Positions 1 to 9,752 of a stretch of DNA of 64,000 nucleotides are shown here, piece by piece. Below the pieces are notes generated by a model. The model made no database searches and had not been told where the DNA came from. It was given only the letters and a program-made list of their open reading frames with translations. This stretch comes from Planctomycetaceae bacterium (GTDB lineage Bacteria; Planctomycetota; Planctomycetia; Pirellulales; UBA1268), in the NCBI GenBank assembly GCA_902629495.1, contig CACORA010000002.1:44821-108820 (forward strand), read 5' to 3'. A program made the position numbers and the translations under genes. Positions within the stretch are counted from its first letter, which is position 1, and every line of letters starts with the position of its first letter.

Positions 1-642
1 ATCGGAGATTCGATCTCGGGGAACTACGATAAGGGATTGCGGGCGTCACTGGCCGGGATGTGCAACTTGCATCATCCGCCTACCAATTGCGGTCCATCAG
101 GAAAGGGCGCAAAAGAAATCGTCGAATGGCTTGGTGCGTATGACCAACCTGGCCGACAATGGGACGTCATCAGCTTCAATCATGGCCATTGGGACTCTAA
201 GAACGACAAGGCGGACTACCAATCAAACCTAGAAGTCATCATTCGTGAACTCAAGAAGACTGGCGCGAGACTCATCTGGGTGACGACCTGTCCTGTTCCG
301 AACGGCTACGACAAAAACGAGGGCCTCGACAGCGAAGGCAGGGCGCCCGGACGTATAGCCGGAGTGATGGAACAATACCTCAACCCCTGGGCCACCGAGG
401 TGATAGCACGCCATCCTGAGATCCACATCTGTGATCAGTGGCAGTTTGTGAAGAATAACGAAGATGGACTCTACGCTGATTGGTGGGCGGGAAAGAACGT
501 GCACTTCAATGGTGAGTCGGCTGATGCTCTCGGGCAATTTCTGGCTGATTTTGTGAAGTCTGTCATGAAAGGCGAGAAGCCAGACGCCGAGTCAGTTGAA
601 ACCGTCGGACGCACGCAACCACCCACAAACATTGGAAACTAG
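1..642 (+). CDS. SGNH/GDSL-type hydrolase, 5' end outside window
   Basis: This is the C-terminal part of a probable SGNH-fold esterase or lipase-like hydrolase. The reading frame is open from base 1, and the first residues read IGDSIS, which matches block I of the family with the nucleophilic serine. The true start therefore lies upstream of the window. A segment FNHGHWD (around bases 175-195) sits where the family's second oxyanion block is expected, and VHFNGES near base 500 sits where the catalytic His block is expected. The usual Asp three residues before that His is not obvious. The protein ends with a short polar tail. Planctomycetes carry many such proteins near sulfatases and glycosidases, where they often act as carbohydrate esterases; the substrate here is unknown. 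Confidence 0.7.
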   Translation: MGDSISGNYDKGLRASLAGMCNLHHPPTNCGPSGKGAKEIVEWLGAYDQPGRQWDVISFNHGHWDSKNDKADYQSNLEVIIRELKKTGARLIWVTTCPVPNGYDKNEGLDSEGRAPGRIAGVMEQYLNPWATEVIARHPEIHICDQWQFVKNNEDGLYADWWAGKNVHFNGESADALGQFLADFVKSVMKGEKPDAESVETVGRTQPPTNIGN

Positions 643-679
643 GACTTTGTTGTCTTACATCAATCACATGTGCAGAAGA

Positions 680-1855
680 TTACTTGTGCCTGCCATCTCT
701 TGTCAGAGTGTTCTTCTCAAGGTAGTTATTGATTTCTCGCACGGCGTCATGAAGTCCAGGTCGACTTGCAAGTCCATCGGCAAAGAATCCCTGTTTGACA
801 CCCTGCTGACCAAAACCTTTCGGGGTATCAATCGGGTTGCACCAAAAGACTCCAAGGATGTACGTGGTCTGGAATGCTGCTTTTAGATATTCAACATATG
901 CTTTTCCAGCAGCGACAGAGTCTTCTGCGAGTTTCCAGGCAGAAATATTTTTCTCGCCATCTTGAAAGCGAATCGCAAAGTCACAGAGAAGAATTGGTTT
1001 GCCTGTGAGTGCGTATATTTCATCAAGCTTTTTCTTAGGAAAGAGTTCCATGAAATAGGGCTGAATTGCTATCGCATCCACATACGGCAACATTTCTTTG
1101 ACAACGTCTGGATCAAACGTTTGGAATGAAAAACGATCACCAAAGATCAGATGATCTGGATCATATTTTCTATTTGCGGTTCCAACGACACGAAAGTATT
1201 CTCTCGCGATGAGACGGAGGAAGGCCTGATCCGTTGAAAGATGTGTGTCGGGTGTCCGTGTCTTCAGAAAGTCCTGATACGCTTTTCGTCCTGAAGTGCC
1301 TTCGGGAAGTGATCTGATAAAAGTGACCCAATCTTTACCGGTGGAGTTGCTAAGCGGCCAGGCGGCAAGATCGGTCCAGCAATAACCGATGATTTTCTTT
1401 GGATGTTGGCGACTTTTTTCACAATTGGCTTTTACGCCAGCGTCGAGTCTGGCCTGTTCTGCTGGGTCAAAGATATCAACGAAATGAAAACTTTTTTCAT
1501 CTCGATATGTTGAAATAGGTACCAGGTGATTCCAGCTTTCAACATATGGCAGATCACCTCGAAGTTGCTCAGGGCAGCCATATCCGTATGCATTAAAACC
1601 TAGTTTTTTGCATGCAATGGAAAAGGCTGTGAAGTCATACCGCTGGCGATGATTGCTAGCGTGCGTGATCCCATGTGCAAAGAAAGGTTGATTCAGAGAA
1701 TCAACGAGCCAGTGTCGGCCATCAATCTTCTTGATGCTGATGCCAGTGGGCCCAATCTGATCAGCATGAGAAAATTGGTTGGGGATACAAAAAAGGATAA
1801 GGATTGGTACATGAAAGAAGCAGCGAGCGAATTGTGAAAAGAGTTGTTGAAACAT
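680..1855 (-). CDS. Exported glycoside-hydrolase-like TIM-barrel protein (paralog 1 of 3)
   Basis: A 391-residue protein with an N-terminal hydrophobic signal segment (residues about 10-30), then a beta-agarase-like start (GRHWLVDSLNQPFFAHGITH). It is clearly related to two proteins near 44.5-47.0 kb in this window. All three share a GYxxxD...W segment (here IIGYCWTDLAAW), an LI[FL]G[DE]R[FY] segment and a late strand ending in Asp (ILLCDFA). In clan GH-A enzymes the acid/base and nucleophile are usually Glu at the ends of beta-4 and beta-7; the matching positions here appear to be Asp. A hydrolytic role is therefore an inference from fold, not from conserved catalytic residues. The start is the first ATG, followed directly by the signal segment. 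It is convergent with the SGNH gene. Confidence 0.65.
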   Translation of the reverse strand: MFQQLFSQFARCFFHVPILILFCIPNQFSHADQIGPTGISIKKIDGRHWLVDSLNQPFFAHGITHASNHRQRYDFTAFSIACKKLGFNAYGYGCPEQLRGDLPYVESWNHLVPISTYRDEKSFHFVDIFDPAEQARLDAGVKANCEKSRQHPKKIIGYCWTDLAAWPLSNSTGKDWVTFIRSLPEGTSGRKAYQDFLKTRTPDTHLSTDQAFLRLIAREYFRVVGTANRKYDPDHLIFGDRFSFQTFDPDVVKEMLPYVDAIAIQPYFMELFPKKKLDEIYALTGKPILLCDFAIRFQDGEKNISAWKLAEDSVAAGKAYVEYLKAAFQTTYILGVFWCNPIDTPKGFGQQGVKQGFFADGLASRPGLHDAVREINNYLEKNTLTRDGRHK

Positions 1856-2188
1856 GAAAGTGGTCTTTCGTAACCCGTTGTGTACTAAGTTGAGTCTCGG
1901 AACCGGAGTTGTTTAGGACTGTTGATTTTTTTCTTTTATTCACAAAAGGCCTGATCCGGCTTAGATGCGTTCCTGTGGTAGAATCTGCTACAGTTCGATT
2001 GTTCTTGAACGACATGGCGTTGATTCAAAAAGGAGGACAGGTTCGGATCGGTGTTCATGCCTCGAATAAAAAAATGGATTCCATTGCTCTGATACGATTT
2101 GTGCTTTTCTTCACTCAACGCTCCATCAACCGTAATTCAGTCAGTGCATTTCTTTTGACCATGCATACTCATCCTCCGTTGAGGGTTG
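1856..2188. other. Intergenic gap without a recognised gene
   Basis: About 330 bases lie between two minus-strand genes. Open frames here are short and without recognisable motifs. I see no tRNA, strong terminator hairpin or repeat shared with the rest of the window. It probably holds the promoter of the glycosidase-like gene to its left. Confidence 0.4.
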
Positions 2189-3631
2189 TCATGCCATTAA
2201 TGCATTGATGACCTTGCCATGCACATCAGTCAGGCGTCGATCAAGACCATTATGGTACCACGTCAGTTTTTCATGATCGAAACCGAGGAGGTGTAAAACG
2301 GTGGCATAAAAGTCCCACACAGTTGTTGGATGTATTTCAGCCCGACGACCAAATTCATCGGTAGCGCCATAGCTCAGTCCACCCTTTACGCCTGCGCCCA
2401 TCATCCAGCACGTAAAGCCATCTGGGTTGTGATCCCGACCGGTGGTTCCTGCTTGATGAGTTGGCATGCGACCAAACTCTGTCGTCCATAAGACAAGTGT
2501 GTCATCTAGCAGGCCACTTTGTTTCAAATCTGTTAGCAGTGCCGCTGTAGGTTGATCAAAAATAGGGCAGTGCCGTTCGTAGTCGGATTTGAGTGTTTTA
2601 TGTGCATCCCAATTCAGCAATCCATCCACGCCGGAGGCACGCGAGGCACAATATAAGTTGACGTACCGAACATCACGTTCAAGTAATCTTCGAGCAAGTA
2701 CACAGTTGCGTGCATAGGCCGCCTTGAGAGGATTTTCGTCCTCTGTTCCGTAGAGTGTGTGAACCGCAGCTGACTCACGAGATATGTCACATACTTCCGG
2801 TGCTGACAGTTGCATGCGAGCGGCTAATTGATAGGCGGCAACCCGAGCCTGGAGATCACTTTCTTCAGGGTGCGCTGCTGCAAATTTTTCATTCAGACGC
2901 ATTAATAATTGTCGTGCTTCCTTGTCCTCTGATTGAGATATTGATTGGGGTCGCGATAAATTACGAATCGGCTGTTGGTCGCTCATCATGATTCCCTGAT
3001 GACGGGCGGGAAGAAATCCATTCAACCAATTTGCCTTCCCATTCGGTGGCTCTCCTCTGATGTCGGTGATTGCTACATATGCAGGAAGATTTTCATTCTC
3101 GCTACCGAGTGCATAGCTCACCCAGGCACCCGCACTTGGAAAACCTTCTGTTGAATGACCTGTGTTCATAAACACACACCCGGGGCCATGCGTGTTTGTT
3201 GTACTGTGCATTCCATGAAGAAATGCAATGTCATCAACATGACGGGACATCTGCGGTAGGAGGGTACTCATGGGTTTCCCGCTTTCACCCACGGGCCTAA
3301 ACGGCCATGGGCTTTTCATCAGGTTGCCATTTTTACCCTGAAACGATACGAACTCTTCTTCTCCAGGAAGTGGTTTTCCATGGTATGCATCGAGTGATGG
3401 CTTGTATTCCCACAAATCCATGGCGGAAGCCGCACCGGGGCAGAAGATCTGGAGCACACGTTTTGCTTTGGCGGGGTGGTGTGTTTGTCCTTGTCCTGGA
3501 TGCCAGTTCGAGGGTTCTGCGAACAGCTCATTCTGAAAGAGGGATAAGAGCCCGATGCCGCCGAGCCCTGTGTAGACATTTCCTAAGAAGGAACGTCGGG
3601 TAAGTCCTGAGAGAGATGTGTTATTGGACAT
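2189..3631 (-). CDS. DUF1501 domain protein with Tat signal
   Basis: A 480-residue DUF1501 protein, a planctomycete-expanded family distantly related to sulfatases and alkaline phosphatases. The N-terminus has a twin-arginine motif (LTRRSFLGN, residues 10-18) and a hydrophobic stretch, so export is likely by the Tat route. Family-typical segments follow: LQIFCPGAASAMDLWEYKP, a HGMHSTTNTHGPG stretch, and a late TTEFGRMP...GRDHNP segment that resembles metal-binding parts of the alkaline phosphatase superfamily. Its start overlaps the end of the upstream PSCyt1 gene by 11 bases, so the two are translationally coupled. This gene pair recurs many times in planctomycete genomes. The joint role is unproven; a link to degradation of complex polymers is often suggested. 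Confidence 0.92.
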   Translation of the reverse strand: MSNNTSLSGLTRRSFLGNVYTGLGGIGLLSLFQNELFAEPSNWHPGQGQTHHPAKAKRVLQIFCPGAASAMDLWEYKPSLDAYHGKPLPGEEEFVSFQGKNGNLMKSPWPFRPVGESGKPMSTLLPQMSRHVDDIAFLHGMHSTTNTHGPGCVFMNTGHSTEGFPSAGAWVSYALGSENENLPAYVAITDIRGEPPNGKANWLNGFLPARHQGIMMSDQQPIRNLSRPQSISQSEDKEARQLLMRLNEKFAAAHPEESDLQARVAAYQLAARMQLSAPEVCDISRESAAVHTLYGTEDENPLKAAYARNCVLARRLLERDVRYVNLYCASRASGVDGLLNWDAHKTLKSDYERHCPIFDQPTAALLTDLKQSGLLDDTLVLWTTEFGRMPTHQAGTTGRDHNPDGFTCWMMGAGVKGGLSYGATDEFGRRAEIHPTTVWDFYATVLHLLGFDHEKLTWYHNGLDRRLTDVHGKVINALMA

Positions 3632-6470
3632 AGATCATTTCACTTGTATTCATGAGCACACGACACAGAGCATCGAGTCCATGATGCTTGGCCCAGTCAC
3701 AACATATCCTGATTTCTTCATCAGTTGCAGGCCGTGAATAACACAGGTGATACGCATGATCGATTTGCTCACGAAGGTCATCACCCGCTTCATTTTTGAG
3801 CCGCCGTGCCAACGCATGTGCCATATCTAATGTAAAGCTGTGATTGAACATGGTGAGCGCTTGGAGAGGCGTTGTGGTTTCAGCTCGTTTGGGAGATGAG
3901 AATGTGCAGTCTGGTTGATCAAACTCAGTCATGAGATCAACGACTGAGGATCGGGCATTCTGATGGTAGACTGCTCGGCGATAGGTTTCTGGGCCATGCT
4001 TATTAAGTGGAAGATAGGTGCAGACGTTATCTTGGAGGAACGTGTACAGCCGAAACCCCGGACCGCCACCTGTCGTATCAAGTGTATTGGCTACCGCAAG
4101 CATGGTATCCCGAACCTCTTCTGCTGAAAGGCGACGTGGGGGAAACCGCCAGAGGAATCGGGAACGTCCATCGATGGTGGCTGCATCGTTTCGAAATTTC
4201 GATGATTGACGGTATGTTTTAGAAAGCATGATACGCCGATGCATCGCCTTTATTCGCCAGCCACTTTGAACCAGCTTGAGAGCAAGAAAATCAAGCAACT
4301 CAGGATGCGTTGGCCGACCTCCCATGTAGCCAAAGTCACTTGGTGTATCAACAATGCCGGTACCGAAGTGATAATGCCATAGTCGATTGGCAAGTACTCG
4401 TGGTGTAAGTGGATTATCAGGATGCAATAGCCAGTCTGCGAAGGCTAGTCTGCGTTTTGACTCTGACACATCTGGGTCAAGGCGATAGGAGAAGCCATTG
4501 TCCGATGTGTCATTTAGAAAGGTCAGACTTGCCGGAACAACGTCTGCTCCCTGTTTCTGTGGGTTGCCACCAAGAAAAACATGAAACGGTCCCTTGGCAT
4601 CATCGTCTACTCGCGTTCCAATCCAGACAGATGGCAATGCCGGAACCTTGCTAATCGCTTGCTTGACATCAGCCAGCGACTGCCCCAGTTCTTGCTTTTT
4701 AGCCCGGTCGTTCGCGGTCGTCTCAAGTTGAAGCAATCGATGATTCAGGATGATATCTTTTGCAACTGGCTTGCGATCACGGCTGCTGGTAATGACCTGC
4801 CAGGCATGACCATCCATTGATACTTCGATTCTGTATTCAGCGACGAATGTAAAAAGACCATGTTCTGGATGAGACTCATTTTTTGCACTCGAAAAGACAA
4901 TGCGGTTGATTTGTGTTGGCTTTGCAAGCTCGATCGTAAGATCGCTGCCTGCAGCAAGAAATCGCTCTCCAGTCTTGCCATCAATCGCATGGTGAGGTCC
5001 ATAGGCTTCTGGAAAGTCCTCGATGTTTCGTGCACGACCAGCGGCATGCCCACCATGACGCAAGAGAGCAACATTCTTTGGTGGCTCACTTGTCGACCAC
5101 ACTTCAAACTCATCGATAGCAAATCCACTTGTTGAGTTTGGGTTTTTGTCTTGTGCCTCACAGACCAGCCGAACAAACTTTGCCGTCACCGGCTCAAAGG
5201 AATCTGTGGTTCCGGTACGGTCAACAGGGGTTCGTGTCCATGTGGATTCATATTCCTTTAGTTTCTTCCGTGCCCGCTTGATAAGAGAAGCATCAAGTTC
5301 CGCAAGCAATGCTTCAAGCTCAGCCTTCCGCTCGTTGAGAGGTTGAATTTTTTTAGCTCGAGCCCGTCTCTTCTCGTTAGTTGCAAGTGGAGCTGAACCA
5401 TGACGAATGCCTGAAAATGTGGCATAGAGTCCGTAATAATCTTCTTGGGTAATAGGATCAAACTTGTGGTCATGACACCGAGCACAACCAATCGTTATCC
5501 CAAGGAATGCTTCACTTGTTGCACGAATGATTTCATCGAGCGTATTTGCTCGAATCTGTGCTGCCTGTACAGGATCTCTATTTCGGACATCGTCATAGGG
5601 CCCGGCAACCAGAAATGCAGAACCGACTGCAATGTCAGGGTTATTCTCTCCAAAAACATCACCTGCGATGTGCTCACGAATGAACTGGTTAAACGGCTTG
5701 TCTTCATTGATGGAGTCAATGACATAGTCGCGAAACGGCCAGATGTTATCGAGGATAACATTTCGTTCGTACCCGTTGCTTTCGCCAAAGCGAACAACAT
5801 CTAACCAGTGACGACCCCAACGCTCTCCATAATGAGGTGATGCCAGTAGCCGCTCAATTAGTTTTTCATACGCCTGTGGGTCAGGATCTGTAACAAATGC
5901 AGCAACATCATCTGGGGTGGGTGGCAAGCCAAGAAGGTCGTACGTTGCTCGACGAATCAGTGTGCGACGGTCTGCTGGAGGATTAAGGACAAGTTTATTT
6001 TCAGCAAGTTTTTCCTCAATATAGTCATCAATGCTTGTGCCATGCGCTTGGAGTGGTTGATAGGCCCACCACGATGCATCTGCCTTTGATGGTTCCTTAA
6101 TCACCAGGCCATCAGGCCAGGCTGCTCCTTCTCTGATCCACTGTTTGAGGAGATTGACCTCTGCCACGTTCAGCGGATCGCCTTCCTTCGGCATGGCAGG
6201 AGGTTCTCCGTCCTGTGATGTGACCACCTCAATCAAGTAGCTATGGTCTGCATCATCTGCAACAACATACTCGTTCGCGTGTAGGTCATCGATGGTTGCG
6301 AGTGATAGATCACCTTTCTTGTTTCCAGGTGAATGACAGCCGATGCAATGCTGCTCAATGATCGGCACAATCTGCTTGTGAACGTCAAGTCGTTCTTCAG
6401 CAACTACAATCGGTGCTGCAACCAAAGCGATGATTAACAAGCCAAGGATTCGACCCATGATCTTACGCAA
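3621..6470 (-). CDS. PSCyt1/DUF1549/DUF1553 protein with discoidin-like insert
   Basis: A 949-residue exported protein. Residues 1-24 form a signal peptide. A planctomycete cytochrome c (PSCyt1) domain follows with a CIGCH haem motif at residues 42-46. DUF1549 occupies roughly residues 140-350 and contains a second CxxCH (CARCHDHKFDP). DUF1553 fills the C-terminal third (RVLANRLWHYHFGTGIV to the end). Between the two DUFs lies a segment of about 150 residues (VTAKFVRLVCEA..., NRIVFSSAK..., YRIEVSMDGHAW) that looks like an F5/8 type C (discoidin) carbohydrate-binding fold. Together with the overlapping DUF1501 gene downstream it forms the standard planctomycete pair. Haem attachment suggests an electron-transfer role in the periplasm; the substrate is unknown. 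Confidence 0.92.
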   Translation of the reverse strand: MRKIMGRILGLLIIALVAAPIVVAEERLDVHKQIVPIIEQHCIGCHSPGNKKGDLSLATIDDLHANEYVVADDADHSYLIEVVTSQDGEPPAMPKEGDPLNVAEVNLLKQWIREGAAWPDGLVIKEPSKADASWWAYQPLQAHGTSIDDYIEEKLAENKLVLNPPADRRTLIRRATYDLLGLPPTPDDVAAFVTDPDPQAYEKLIERLLASPHYGERWGRHWLDVVRFGESNGYERNVILDNIWPFRDYVIDSINEDKPFNQFIREHIAGDVFGENNPDIAVGSAFLVAGPYDDVRNRDPVQAAQIRANTLDEIIRATSEAFLGITIGCARCHDHKFDPITQEDYYGLYATFSGIRHGSAPLATNEKRRARAKKIQPLNERKAELEALLAELDASLIKRARKKLKEYESTWTRTPVDRTGTTDSFEPVTAKFVRLVCEAQDKNPNSTSGFAIDEFEVWSTSEPPKNVALLRHGGHAAGRARNIEDFPEAYGPHHAIDGKTGERFLAAGSDLTIELAKPTQINRIVFSSAKNESHPEHGLFTFVAEYRIEVSMDGHAWQVITSSRDRKPVAKDIILNHRLLQLETTANDRAKKQELGQSLADVKQAISKVPALPSVWIGTRVDDDAKGPFHVFLGGNPQKQGADVVPASLTFLNDTSDNGFSYRLDPDVSESKRRLAFADWLLHPDNPLTPRVLANRLWHYHFGTGIVDTPSDFGYMGGRPTHPELLDFLALKLVQSGWRIKAMHRRIMLSKTYRQSSKFRNDAATIDGRSRFLWRFPPRRLSAEEVRDTMLAVANTLDTTGGGPGFRLYTFLQDNVCTYLPLNKHGPETYRRAVYHQNARSSVVDLMTEFDQPDCTFSSPKRAETTTPLQALTMFNHSFTLDMAHALARRLKNEAGDDLREQIDHAYHLCYSRPATDEEIRICCDWAKHHGLDALCRVLMNTSEMIYVQ

Positions 6471-6738
6471 CCGATTACGAGGTGTTTGATCATAAAAATC
6501 TAATGATACACCACGTCAAGCAAGAAAGCGAAAACGTGGCATACTATCAGGGAAAAGAAATGCTTCGCCGCAGGATCCCAACGCATCCAAGCACAGTGAT
6601 AGACAGTACACGGAGAACGGGTGTCATCATGGTTCGAGGTAGGTCGAAAACAGCGTGGCAAAAGTTGCTGCCACGAGACGTTTGATGCCTCCAAGCCAAA
6701 CAAATGGATGGTCAGAGAGGCCTGATGGTGCCAGATGA

Positions 6739-7566
6739 TTATTTCACAGCAACGATATAGCACAACCAACTTGGATGGCTCGGTGCCTGCTCTGCCTTAT
6801 TCCACTCTCCTGTCTCTTCACCATCCTCGTCTTCTTCTTCCCAGTACACATAGGACTTCTTGAAACCAGCTTCTTCGAGCAGCTCTCGAACCTCTGCGAT
6901 TGTCCAAAATCTCCAGTTGTACTGAAAAGCATTACGTAACTTGCTTCCATCAGCAAACTTAAAGGAAATTGAAAAATCAGCTTCGTGCGTGACTGGATTA
7001 AATTGAACCTGCTTCCAGTGATAACTGAAGCCTTTCTTTCCTTTTTTAATGACCCTTTTGTCAACGGAATCTTCTGCATAGCAAGCGCCACCACCCATCA
7101 TATCCATCACCATGATGCTCTGGCGACTCATATTCGCTTTGGCGATACGAAAGTATTCCAGCAACTCTGTTCTTGTCTTGAATAACCAAAAGGAGAAATT
7201 TTGTGCAGACAAAACATCGACAGTTGGTCGTGTTTTCTCTCGGACATCTTTTTCAAGTATGCGAACGCGTGCTGCCTGCGTTGGCTTTAGCTTCGAGAGA
7301 TTATGTTTCTCACCCCATGCCAGTGGTTCAGGGTCAAGATCAACCCCGAGTGCCGTTCTCTGACGGCCAAGTTTGACCCATTCACAGCAGATGGAGAACG
7401 TACCGCAAAAATCTTCACGTAGTGTAGTTGGTTTACGATGGAATTCATCTTTGAATGCCTTGTCAAAAAACTCAACTTCATGTTCAGGAGCCTGGACTGA
7501 CTGCAAGTAACATTTGTACTTGTCGGCCTTTTCAGCCATTGTTCGACGTTTTTTTTTCGCACTCAT
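6739..7566 (-). CDS. Class I SAM-dependent methyltransferase
   Basis: A methyltransferase-like protein of about 275 residues. The SAM-binding region is REDFCGTFSICCEW followed by ALGVDLDPEPLAWG, the usual motif I and acidic motif II arrangement. A later segment (VEVDV-type KTRPTVDVLSAQNFSFW, then VMDMMGGGACY) fits the remaining Rossmann strands. I chose the ATG at 7566 (MSAKKKRRT), which has GGAA about 9 bases upstream. An in-frame GTG at 7635 would add 23 residues without family-like sequence. The basic N-terminus suggests a cytoplasmic protein. The substrate cannot be inferred. The gene stands alone, divergent from cobO. Confidence 0.75.
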   Translation of the reverse strand: MSAKKKRRTMAEKADKYKCYLQSVQAPEHEVEFFDKAFKDEFHRKPTTLREDFCGTFSICCEWVKLGRQRTALGVDLDPEPLAWGEKHNLSKLKPTQAARVRILEKDVREKTRPTVDVLSAQNFSFWLFKTRTELLEYFRIAKANMSRQSIMVMDMMGGGACYAEDSVDKRVIKKGKKGFSYHWKQVQFNPVTHEADFSISFKFADGSKLRNAFQYNWRFWTIAEVRELLEEAGFKKSYVYWEEEDEDGEETGEWNKAEQAPSHPSWLCYIVAVK

Positions 7567-7747
7567 AAACGATGTTCCTTGTACATTGAGAATCTGCGTG
7601 TTCTGGTATGGGTCTTCCTCGTGAAACACAATCACGCGCAGACTGAGTTATGATCGTACTTTCGATTTAGCGGGAGTCAAAAGGGGCTCCTTCAGCGGGC
7701 TATGCTCTAAAATCTGCTTGATATTACGACGGAAGCCAACTTAAGAA

Positions 7748-8377
7748 ATGGAAAAAAATTGGATGCCTAACAATACGAACGAAGCACATCGCAGACGGAT
7801 GGTCCGTATCAACAAGATCCAAGACCAACAGCTCGCTCAAGCCTCCGAAGAAAAAGGTCTCGTGATCGTTCATACCGGATCAGGAAAGGGGAAATCAACG
7901 GCTGCTTTTGGTATGGCGATGAGATCACTTGGCCAAGGTATGAAAGTTGGAATTATTCAATTTATCAAAGGCGCGATTGCAACCGGTGAAGCTACTCTCA
8001 TCGAGCAACTGTCAGAACAGGGACTACCGATTGAAATGTATACGATGGGAGAAGGGTTTACTTGGAAAACGCAAGATCGCGAGCGTGATATCGAGACCGC
8101 GATGCGTGGATGGTCGAAAGCCGTAGAACTGATGCAAGATCCTTCGTTTGATATCATCATTCTAGACGAACTGAATATTGCATTGACGTACGATTATATT
8201 CCAGTCTCTACGGTGGTTGACGAGCTGCAAGCAAAAAGGCACATGCTGCACGTAGTGATTACCGGACGGAATGCAAAAGAAGAGATCCTTCAAATCGCTG
8301 ATCTAGCATCTGAGATGAAGGTCATCAAGCATCCATACTCCAAAGGCATCAAGCCCCAACCCGGCGTTGAGTTTTAA
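7748..8377 (+). CDS. cobO: Cob(I)alamin adenosyltransferase, CobO/BtuR type
   Basis: A 209-residue adenosyltransferase that moves the 5'-deoxyadenosyl group from ATP to the cobalt of corrinoids. The P-loop is HTGSGKGKSTAA, preceded by the typical GLVIV strand. The segment QFIKGAIATGEATL matches the family's second conserved block, and IILDELNIALTYDY is the Walker-B-like block. Length is normal for the family. It is the first of four cobalamin genes on the plus strand, separated from cobT by 337 bases. The set here covers adenosylation and nucleotide-loop assembly but not corrin-ring synthesis, which suggests salvage or a distant ring-synthesis locus. Confidence 0.93.
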   Translation: MEKNWMPNNTNEAHRRRMVRINKIQDQQLAQASEEKGLVIVHTGSGKGKSTAAFGMAMRSLGQGMKVGIIQFIKGAIATGEATLIEQLSEQGLPIEMYTMGEGFTWKTQDRERDIETAMRGWSKAVELMQDPSFDIIILDELNIALTYDYIPVSTVVDELQAKRHMLHVVITGRNAKEEILQIADLASEMKVIKHPYSKGIKPQPGVEF

Positions 8378-8714
8378 GTATCAGATTGCACTCGAAAGTA
8401 CTACCCAACTGTCATTCGGATAAGACATTGAGTATGTACGACATATTAGTAAGCCGTTGCTAGAGTAGAACAACCTCCCTGACGTGATACTAATGGGTTA
8501 CCCTGCCATGGTGGTTCGGTGCGGGATGCTCCTTGGCGAGGAATCGTAGTGGATTTTTCGATGGGCTGAATATTTTTAGATCGCCTCGGATTCGCCAACT
8601 AGCAACTGGCGTCCTTCTCCGTGGCAACTTACTCTATGGTTGCTATCATTGAGCTTATCGTCGTCAGTGGAGTCATTTGTATCATTCAATTTTTGGTGAG
8701 AAAAGCTGACACAG
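8378..8714. other. Gap before cobT; no B12 riboswitch recognised
   Basis: This 337-base stretch between cobO and cobT is where a cobalamin riboswitch might be expected. I looked for the B12-box consensus and did not find it on either strand. No convincing open frame is present. It likely holds the promoter of the cobT-cobS-cobC operon. Confidence 0.4.
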
Positions 8715-9752
8715 ATGAGCATTAAGGAAGCCAATGCACCAACGCATTCTCAGATCAAAGATCAGATTGCAAGCCTTTGCAAGCCGCCGGGCAGTCTCGG
8801 TGATATCGAGCAAGTTGCTATCCAGCTTTGTACCATTCAAAGAACACTTCACCCTAAAGTCAATCCGCGCAGCGTCACTGTTTTTGCGGCTGACCATGGA
8901 GTTACGAAAGAGGGTGTTTCTGCGTGGCCAAGTTCTGTGACGAGGTCTGTTGTACAGATGATGCAATCTGCTCGCACTGCTAGTGGGGCTTTTGCTGGTG
9001 TGCTTGATTGTGAGTATGAAGTCGTAGATGTTGGCTTGCATATGCCCTTAAGGCAATACGATGATATTGTGTTAGATCGTGCAAAGCGTCGCGGAACAGG
9101 AAATCTTCGGATTGAACCTGCTCTTTCCGAGGATGATTATCAGTACGCATGGAATGTCGGGAAGGAACGGGCAACTGTTGCTGTAAATGCGGGAAGCCGA
9201 TTGTTAATTGGTGGTGAAATGGGAATCGGGAACACGACCGCTGCAACGTGTTTGATTGCGCTGCTTTGCGATGTGCATGAGAATGACTCTGTGGATTCAA
9301 TCGTTGGCACTGGTGCTGGAGCCGATGAGTCACAACTTGCCAAAAAGCGGATGGTCGTCCGAGATTCGATCCAGCGGGTACGTTTACTTGGGTCGCTCAC
9401 CCCACAACAGATCGGATGTCATGTCGGTGGGTTGGAAATCGTTAGTCTTGCAGGATATTACGCAACTGGTGCAAATCTTGGGGTAACACTTCTTCTTGAC
9501 GGAGTGATTACAACATCCGCTGCCTTGTTGGCAGAAGCTGTTCAGTCAGGAACTGTCCAGTATATGATCGCCGGCCACCATTCCCCTGAGCCTGCACACC
9601 AGATTGCTTTGAAGCAACTGGGACTTGAGCCAATTCAGGATCTGCAAATGAGATTGGGAGAAGCCACCGGGGCATTGGCGTCCGTGCCAATCCTAGACTT
9701 GGCCGTGTCGATGATGGACAAAATGGCTTTCATTGAAGAATTGCAACCATGA
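8715..9752 (+). CDS. cobT: Nicotinate-nucleotide-dimethylbenzimidazole phosphoribosyltransferase
   Basis: A 345-residue CobT that makes alpha-ribazole 5'-phosphate from dimethylbenzimidazole and nicotinate mononucleotide, the first step of lower-ligand activation. The N-terminal KPPGSLG, the VFAADHGVTKEGVS block, the GGEMGIGNTTAA block and the late LGEATGAL segment (which holds the family's catalytic Glu) are all present. Length is close to the family norm of about 350. Its stop overlaps the start of cobS by four bases (ATGA), which implies coupled translation. The enzyme is cytoplasmic. Confidence 0.95.
   Translation: MSIKEANAPTHSQIKDQIASLCKPPGSLGDIEQVAIQLCTIQRTLHPKVNPRSVTVFAADHGVTKEGVSAWPSSVTRSVVQMMQSARTASGAFAGVLDCEYEVVDVGLHMPLRQYDDIVLDRAKRRGTGNLRIEPALSEDDYQYAWNVGKERATVAVNAGSRLLIGGEMGIGNTTAATCLIALLCDVHENDSVDSIVGTGAGADESQLAKKRMVVRDSIQRVRLLGSLTPQQIGCHVGGLEIVSLAGYYATGANLGVTLLLDGVITTSAALLAEAVQSGTVQYMIAGHHSPEPAHQIALKQLGLEPIQDLQMRLGEATGALASVPILDLAVSMMDKMAFIEELQP

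Noticed and set aside
8378..8714. Cobalamin riboswitch ahead of cobT
   Set aside because: No B12-box or recognisable core was found on either strand, so no call was made.
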